From assembly GCA_000697475.1 (NCBI GenBank), contig JNEU01000867.1:1-13964 (forward strand): 13,964 bases of DNA, given 5' to 3'. The stretch's first letter is position 1. Each line of letters starts with the position of its first letter. This stretch comes from Lichtheimia corymbifera B2541 (taxonomy: Eukaryota > Mucoromycota > Mucoromycetes > Mucorales > Lichtheimiaceae). Below, in pieces: positions 8,539 to 13,964 of the stretch. The translations under genes and the position numbers were made by a program. The notes under the pieces were generated by a model. It saw nothing but the letters and a program-made list of their open reading frames with translations, made no database searches and was not told the origin of the DNA.

Positions 8539-9855
8539 TTAAAGCATGTCGTTTGTGGTTCGTATACAATTTCTGATCCATCGCCGTCTTCGGGTTAAGC
8601 GTCCTTGTCGATCTTTGCCATTGCTCTTTCCTTCATATTCCCAGTGATTGTTTGTATAGACCCATCCTCCTTCTTCAGGTGATACAAGGAACTCTATAAA
8701 CCTGGGTGAGCCATCCAATCTGTGTTGGCATCTGACATCCTTTGATTTACCTATCCCAAGTACATCATCAATCCATGGACCAGTTGTATCAAGGTGCCAA
8801 TTATCTTGCGACCATCGGTATCCTTTGGGAGCTGTCATATCTTCCTTTGGCTGTAGTTGCACTGAACCTGATAAATCCGACCATGGATTACGCTCTCCTT
8901 CAAGCATCTGTGTACATATTCAAGCCATGTCAATTCCCTGATACCACAAAGTAGTGTATGTACTACCTCTTACCTGAGGAGCAAAGCCAGTGCCAGGCCA
9001 CCATCGTTGATTCTCATAAAGTGACACTTGAACTTGTTCATCATTATTCTGACCAGTGCCTTGTTCTTGTGATTGCTGAACATGTTTTACAGGCTGTTGT
9101 TGTTGTCGGTCATTATACCAATCGGATGCTCCATTAAACATTTCTTGTGCATAAACCATGGCGTCAGGACCAAGTTCTCGCCAGCAGTACTTTGCGAATC
9201 TTGTATTGGCAAGGAACAATGAGCATCCACCAAACAAAGCGCACAATCTCAAAGGGATCCACCATACAATGACGCCAAGTGCAACAGCTGATGCAAGTGT
9301 GGCCTGCAGGATCGACATTGTCAACTTTTCATCGGACCAATCAATATATCGCTGATAAGCAGAGGCAGTGTCGTACAAATTGCTGATCTCGCCCATCATG
9401 TTTTGTAGGTTTTGCATATTGCGTAAATATTCGGGTGATCCTTCACGTCTGATTTTGAGTAAATCTTGTTGCTTTTGATAACTGGCAAGGAGTAAATGAA
9501 GAAGAATGGCGTGGGGTGCAAGTAATAAGAGGCGTGGATACATGCATACAATAATATATCCCACCATGGCGACCATGGTATCCAAGGGTTTATCCCAGCT
9601 GAGCAGTAGCAATACAGCGTCTCGAAAAGCAAACATGAATCCACATCGTGAAGCGAAGCGTACAAAGTTCTTGGCTGATATCTGTGCGTTCAAGGGTGGC
9701 AAGTTGGCAAGGTATTCATTCGGTGGATCAGGGCTGTCAGCGGCATGTAAGGCTGCAGTGACAATGACGCTTTGAATGTGTTCGGAGGTTGTTGCACGAT
9801 GTGAAGGACTGAGTACAGCACTGGATGCTAGCGTTGCCTTGCTGACATGACTCAT
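8539..9855 (-). CDS. Pex30/Pex24-type dysferlin-domain membrane protein, two exons
   Basis: Members of this fungal peroxin family (Pex28-32/Pex23/Pex24 type) are reticulon-like ER proteins at ER-peroxisome contacts that regulate peroxisome size, number and lipid-droplet budding. Read on the - strand: exon 1 9855-8974 (294 codons, donor CAG/GTAAGA), a 66-nt intron 8973-8908, then exon 2 8907-8539; total 416 residues. A hydrophobic hairpin at about 71-125 includes RDAVLLLLSWDKPL and the typical CMYPRLLLLAPHAILL. A second hydrophobic region spans about 178-215. A Gln-rich linker (about 250-272) leads to a dysferlin domain: VSLYENQRWWPGTGF, then LEGERNPWSD across the splice site, GYRWSQDNWHLD, GGWVYTNNHWEYEG and the closing LTRRRRWIRN. 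The start Met at 9855 is the first in frame. Family is clear; assignment to one numbered peroxin is not possible. Confidence 0.9.
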
Positions 9856-10064
9856 TGTAAAAGAAAAGAATAAAGGATATCAGGAACACGTGAATTCCAA
9901 GTGTGATTTTGTACAGGGAGAGAAGATCGATTTTAATTGGTCAAGCGGTAGAAGAAATGAGAGTGGAAGGAGTTGTCTAATGCATGATTGCCGCCGCTAT
10001 GATGAGGATGATGCGTTGATATGGATCAGGATATTAAGAGAAGATTACGTGCAAGAAAGAATGA
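9856..10064 (-). other. Spacer between the two - strand membrane-lipid genes
   Basis: About 209 nt separate the stop of the acyltransferase from the start of the dysferlin-domain gene downstream of it. The interval should hold the 3' flank of the first and the promoter of the second. No specific element was recognised. Confidence 0.4.
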
Positions 10065-11725
10065 TTACTGCTGGTCAGGAATAAATTGTGCGAGATACTG
10101 TGCATGAGAATCACCCATCTTTGCCTTGGTACGCAACTCTTCAATCAACTGTGCACGACACCATCGTCTCAAATGTACAGCATCCTCTAATTCTTGTCTC
10201 GGGAGAGCATCCAATCCAATAGCTCCTGAAATAACTGCAACACAAATACGCCATGATGCCACCACCTGCTTCAGCATATCGTAACGTTTATCCACCAGTG
10301 CCATGTGATACCAAGCCAGCAATGGGATCAACAACATTGCAAGTAGCAGACCCATCAATGTGTAATCCAGGTACTTCCATACTTGATAGGAGAGAGTCAT
10401 GTATAAAGGCACGCCAATCACCACTGAAAAAACCAGCTTGCTCTGTGCCACTGATTCTGTGTATTGCTCGTATCGCTCTGCAAGACGACCAAACAAGTAA
10501 ATGGGCCAGTTGATCATGATGCCGGGTAAAAACAAGGGTATCTGCACTGCCAATGCTGTCCACGTCGATGCCAGTCGTACTACAGCCCGTGATAACGTGA
10601 TTTCTTGCTTCTCATACATGCTGATATCCTGAGGACTGAGTCGCAATAATCGTAAGTTTTTGGAAAATGTCAATAGTCGATCCTTGAGCTCATTGGGAGT
10701 ATCTTTGTTCTCTTCTGAGGGTCGAAGTACTTGGATCAAGCTAGTTGAAAAACACATACCCGTTATTATATACCCTAATGATCCCATTCCTTTTTTTTTT
10801 TACCTTTGTGATACCCGTACATAATCCTCAAGCTTTGTCGTATCAAAGAGAATAAACCGAGCGGCAGCAGCCGCATGAAGGGTATCCCAATCAGGGCTAT
10901 TGATAGTGCCTTGTTCGACACCATGGGCGATTTTTGCAGTGAGATCCTTGACGGCAGGTTTGGGATTCAGCTTAAACTGTTCCAGGTCATGCGATGTAAC
11001 ACGAATGGGTTCTCCGTATCTTTATGGTAATCAGACGGCGTTAGTACACAGAGATCAAACCGCCCTTATCCGAAACATATTAAACTTACTCGACAACCAC
11101 ATCACTTCGCCACTTGTTCTTTGTTGTATAAGTAATGCCAACAGGTATAACCGTAAGTGGAATATCAGGTTGATGAGAAAGAAATTCAAAGGCTGCCCAT
11201 GACATGCCATCCTTGAAAGGTAAATGATGTGGTAACGTGTATGATGTACCTAGTAAGCCTTGGTCAATGCTCATCCTCCTCCTCCTCCTCCTCCTCACAA
11301 CTATAATAAAACATACCTTCTGGAAATAATGCAATAACACCTCCATGCTCGAGACATTGTAATGTATGCTCAAAAAGCTTGGCGTTGCTATGAGTCTTCG
11401 TATCCACCGGGAGAACACCTGCTGCATGCAACACCTTGCCGGCTATCGGTATCTTGAAGAAACGCGCCAAGGCCCAAAAGTGACAAGGCCTCTTTTGTGG
11501 AAACGTGGCAATGAGAACTGCTGGATCGAGGACCATGTTCATGTGGTTGGCTGCAATCAGGAGCGGACCTGTCGGGCTTATCGGTTTGCGGCTAATGACA
11601 TGGACATGCCGAAAGTAGACCCATACTGCAAGTCGTGACAAGTACTTGAGTGCTTGATAGATGCGTGAATCATCGGATTCTGCCGATCGTGTCGAAGAAA
11701 TAGGTTGCTGGGGTGAACGTGACAT
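10065..11725 (-). CDS. GPT2/SCT1-like glycerol-3-phosphate/DHAP O-acyltransferase, four exons
   Basis: This family catalyses the first acylation of glycerolipid synthesis, acyl-CoA to sn-1 of glycerol-3-phosphate or dihydroxyacetone phosphate, at the ER. Read on the - strand: exons 11725-11317, 11249-11090, 11019-10804 and 10740-10065, with matching phases; 486 residues, shorter than yeast Gpt2/Sct1 (about 740-760). Acyltransferase block I is N60-H61 with Asp67 (NHMNMVLD, an HX5D spacing). Block II is near GVLPVDTK (103-110). Block III is FPEG at 134-137, its last codon split by intron 1. Block IV is likely LTVIPVGITY. A putative substrate-binding EYGEPIRV follows. After a cytosolic stretch, the C-terminal third holds several hydrophobic segments (LAVQIPLFLPGIMINWPIYLFG; FSVVIGVPLYMTL; TLMGLLLAMLLIPLLAWY), as in fungal GPATs. 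Intron 1 contains a TCC microsatellite and intron 3 a run of 11 T (+ strand). It lies about 210 nt upstream of the Pex30-like gene on the same strand. Confidence 0.88.
11274..11296 (+). repeat. (TCC)n trinucleotide microsatellite in an acyltransferase intron
   Basis: A 23-nt perfect TCC tract of about 7.7 units lies inside intron 1 of the - strand acyltransferase gene. If the intron were retained, the sense strand would encode a short run of Glu followed by a stop codon. Confidence 0.85.
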
Positions 11726-12322
11726 GAAGAAGAAGAAAGTAAATAAAAAAGTGCGTGGACAAGCGGGAAAGTAACAACGCTATGTGCCGCGCAAGTCAAA
11801 CACAAAGAAAATGTGGCCCGTTCCAACACATGAATGTCAAACATAAAACGTGTCCCTTTCCAACATGATTTTACATACTCGCTCATCTTTTTATTTATTG
11901 TATGAGAATATTTTATCATTATCATCATCAAGTTGGTTATCGCAGTACTATAGACTAGTATGTAGCTAGCTGTACCCGCTTAAACGGACTACTTGATCGT
12001 GCCATTTGACTCAATCCAAGCCTTCTTGTCATCGGCACTTCATATATGATCCTTATTGCCGAATAAATGTCAGTCATTGGTTGGAGGATACTGGCTGGCG
12101 TCTCATCGCAAATGCATAACACGGATCGCGTCAGGAATTTGCATTGCACTGCGCGTCACTGTTACACATGCTTGACAAAAAGTTGTTCCGCTTTCTAATG
12201 CACGTTGCTATACGACGCTTCTTCCTTTGCCATAGCGACCAACGATCCGCACGAAAAAGAAGGTACTGAACAAACCGGCGCCTTGAATAGAGATTGACAA
12301 GTGCCATACCATAGTAATATAA
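11726..12322 (+). other. Region upstream of the acyltransferase without a confident gene
   Basis: About 600 nt. The first part is the promoter side of the - strand acyltransferase. On the + strand an ATG at 12168 opens a short basic, aromatic stretch (MLDKKLFRFLMHVAIRRFF...) to a donor-like AG/GTACTG at 12262. I could not join it in phase to anything downstream. On the - strand a frame of about 80 codons covers 12131-12373 with no recognisable feature. I call nothing here. Confidence 0.35.
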
Positions 12323-12681
12323 CCTCTGCTTCTGGATCTCAAGAAAAAGTATGACGGTGTTGTTGATCTTCAAACCGTGATCAGCATGCTTGATATGGAT
12401 GTACCCATAGGCTATAAAACCCGACTGCGACGTGTAAGGGAGTTGCCATACCCGACGGTATCAGAGGACTACCTCTTCTTCAACTTGCTACTCATGGCCA
12501 AGCAATCATGGATGCCACCATCAAGCAATATCGCCAGGCTCCTATGCCTTTGACCATAGCAACTGCCAAACGCTCGACCATGCTTCCTCCATGTTTCATA
12601 CCCACACACTCGTCATCCACCACGCCATCATCCTCATCTGCGTCATCATCTTCATCCACACCTTCTAAAAAGCATCGATAA
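12323..12681 (+). pseudogene. Possible broken or unresolved coding region, unknown family
   Basis: Two overlapping + strand frames both read like protein. The first, open from 12323 to 12550, includes KKYDGVVDLQTVISML, YKTRLRRVRELPYPTVSEDY and LFFNLLLMAKQSW. The second, open from 12418 to the stop at 12679-12681, includes QLATHGQAIMDATIKQYRQA, PMPLTIATAKRS and a Ser-rich tail ending TPSKKHR. A one-base change near 12470-12500 would fuse them into a single reading. No intron with acceptable borders does so. The family is not recognised and there is no convincing start. It could be a decayed gene, an assembly error, or one real frame with a chance second one. Confidence 0.3.
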
Positions 12682-12771
12682 CAATACCACTTTGTACATA
12701 TCAGCATTTTCACCCCTATTCACATATCACATTTTTTCATGTCGTTTGCATCTGCCAAGCACCATATATGA

Positions 12772-13149
12772 ACATTAAAACCTTATATACCACAATCTTA
12801 TCCAAGCATCCTTTCTGCAATAAGTCTCTTTGATGATGATGAGCGGGCAAGAATTCCCAGCGACCCCCCAGCACCGAAATACAACAACAGCTATTACAGA
12901 CATTGCAAGAAGGAATATAAATACCGTGCATGTAACAAGGAGCATTGAGGTGGGATGTTCGGAAATCAAGGGTACAGTGGATGATATCAGGGATGCCAAT
13001 ATATCAACCTCATGAGAGGTTACGGTGGCTCGGATCATTTGCGCGTGCACACTATCTTTGCGAACGACTTTTAACTTGTCTTTTTGAAATGAACACCTAC
13101 AAATCCTTGCCCAACGTATTATTTCATTGGAGCACAGCATATGATTCCT
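12772..13149 (+). CDS. Tentative two-exon coding segment, unknown family
   Basis: A + strand frame open from 12772 reads SLFDDDERARIPSDPPAPKY, then NNSYYRHCKKEYKYRA. A GTAACA donor at 12932 and an acceptor GATATCAG ending at 12990 define a 59-nt intron in phase 1. The frame then continues as MPIYQPHERLRWLGSFARAH and YLCERLLTCLFEMN to a stop at 13147-13149. Intron length matches the confident genes of the window. No start codon is visible in frame before 12772, and a possible donor at 13116 (AAC/GTATTA) suggests further exons. The family is not recognised. A - strand frame over 12775-13140 with a hydrophobic stretch competes for the same bases. Confidence 0.3.
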
Positions 13150-13463
13150 GATGGTAGCCGGATCGATATCATTGTTTGAGGATGGATCCTATTATTGCCA
13201 TCTTCTTTATCTCAAATTCTGATTCGTGCAACGACAAACAGCATACCAAGACTCTTTGTGAGGGCGCCCTACATCGATCTATCAGCTCATCACCATCCCC
13301 AACAAACATTTTATCATTCTTTGTGGTCACAGAAGAAATACCCACGCCCACCATGCACATATAAACCAGAGACGTTGTCGCCTACTATCATAGTCCCCAT
13401 TCATCATTAGAAAAAAAACGATAGGAGCATCACTTTGTATTGTATATCAACATAATACATCCT
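13150..13463 (+). other. Unresolved interval with overlapping open frames
   Basis: Two + strand frames are open here. One, about 13195-13410, ends at a TAG at 13408-13410 and contains RLFVRAPYIDL and HSLWSQKKYPRPPCTYKPET. The other, 13176-13364, is more hydrophobic. Either could be the last exon of the segment before it, but I found no splice acceptor that keeps the first frame open. Nothing is called with confidence. Confidence 0.25.
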
Positions 13464-13918
13464 TCAGCACATTAAAGCACAATCTACATAGTCCAAGTTC
13501 CCTTTAATCGATATAATCCATACAAGGAGTGATAAAGATGAATTGTGGGTTCTACACTCGTTAATCTGGGTGGTGATATATGGCGGAAATCGGCGAGCGA
13601 TCAATATGGGGGAACGTGTCTTGGGATTCGTATCTAAAGAGTAATAATCAGTATCATGCATACACGCCTCTCTGGCCTAACTTATATACCTTCACAACCG
13701 AGCTCTATTCCCTCTCTGAGCGATCCCTGGCTTTGAGCTAATCCATTCCATCAAGAAGAAAAGCGCATTAGAAGCATATGTGGATACATTAACATACCTG
13801 ATATGTCATACACCGCTAAGGAAGGTAAAGGATCGTTCGATAAACATGCAAAAAAAAAAAGAGGAAGAAGCGTGAAATGAAAGGATGACTTGGCGGGGAC
13901 GGCACCGGCTATAGCCAT
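13464..13918 (-). CDS. Putative small signal-peptide protein, three exons, unknown family
   Basis: Read on the - strand: exon A 13918-13798, a 60-nt intron (donor G/GTATGT, acceptor GATTAG), exon B 13737-13690 (48 nt), a 56-nt intron (donor G/GTATAT, acceptor CTTTAG, CTGAT branch), and exon C 13633-13464. Phases agree at both junctions, giving 112 residues. The N-terminus MAIAGAVPAKSSFHFTLLPL runs into FFFACLS, a signal-peptide-like hydrophobic core partly encoded by the run of 11 T. The mature part includes ELGCEDTNPKTRS, RRFPPYITTQINECR and a hydrophobic LSLLVWIISI, ending DCALMC; it has four cysteines after the signal region. I recognise no domain. The upstream frame stays open to the window edge, so the true start may lie outside. 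It converges with the + strand frames to its left. Confidence 0.45.
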
Positions 13919-13964
13919 TCCAATCAGACGAAAGAGAAACCAAAAGAAGCGTGAAATGAAAGGA
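13865..13964 (+). repeat. 21-nt direct repeat pair at the 5' end of the small - strand gene
   Basis: A 21-nt sequence beginning AAGAAGCGTGAAATG occurs at 13865-13885 and again at 13944-13964, the window edge, 79 nt apart. The inner copy lies within the N-terminal coding part of the putative - strand gene and the outer copy just upstream of its ATG. The repeat may extend beyond the window. Confidence 0.8.

Noticed and set aside
8690..8790. Possible additional intron within the dysferlin domain of the - strand gene
   Set aside because: GT and AG candidates exist around an apparent insertion, but every pairing tried shifts the frame, so the open reading was kept.
12492..12713. - strand frame with an acidic EDDDADEDD run
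   Set aside because: It is the complement of the Ser-rich, TCA/TCATC-type repeat on the + strand, and shows no other protein feature.
12775..13140. 121-codon - strand frame with a hydrophobic stretch (LLVTCTVFIFLLAMS)
   Set aside because: It could be a small membrane protein, but it has no splice or promoter support and competes with a + strand pair of frames joined by a typical intron. I left it unresolved rather than calling it.

Overview
The window looks like nuclear DNA of a filamentous fungus, most likely an early-diverging Mucoromycota (Mucorales-like) species. The genes are compact and intron-rich, with introns of about 55-76 nt, GT-AG borders and CTAAC/CTGAC-type branch sites. Pyrimidine-rich leaders precede two of the start codons. 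The recognisable proteins are ordinary eukaryotic housekeeping proteins. No operon, phage, plasmid or CRISPR feature is present, and there is no recognisable transposon. The family assignment is from motifs read by eye; the lineage is an inference.

Left part, + strand. (1) 60-574 is the 3' portion of a PRL/PTP4A-type prenylated tyrosine phosphatase, with an apparent one-base frame break. (2) 862-1955 is a complete seven-exon ARV1 gene, whose first intron is best read as GC-AG. (3) 2069-3872 is a poorly resolved multi-exon membrane-protein region that I cannot name. It is interrupted at 2447-3219 by four tandem copies of a unit of about 199 bp, each looking like one exon plus one intron. (4) 4022-5798 is N-myristoyltransferase (NMT1) in eight exons. 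(5) 6494-8399 is the U-box/WD40 splicing factor and ubiquitin ligase PRP19 in seven exons.

Middle, - strand. A Pex30/Pex24-type dysferlin-domain ER/peroxisome membrane protein (8539-9855, two exons) converges on PRP19. Behind it lies a GPT2/SCT1-like glycerol-3-phosphate/dihydroxyacetone-phosphate acyltransferase (10065-11725, four exons).

Right part, 11726-13964, is poorly resolved. It holds + strand open stretches that read like protein but need a frame change or unsupported introns (12323-12681 and 12772-13410). At the edge there is a plausible three-exon - strand gene for a small signal-peptide protein (13464-13918), with a 21-nt direct repeat at its 5' end.

Functionally, ARV1, the acyltransferase and the Pex30-like protein all act in ER lipid and membrane biology. 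PRL and NMT belong to the world of lipid-modified proteins and PRP19 to splicing. In a fungal genome this is probably chance proximity. I see no new multi-gene system; the most unusual structure is the tandem exon array at 2447-3219.
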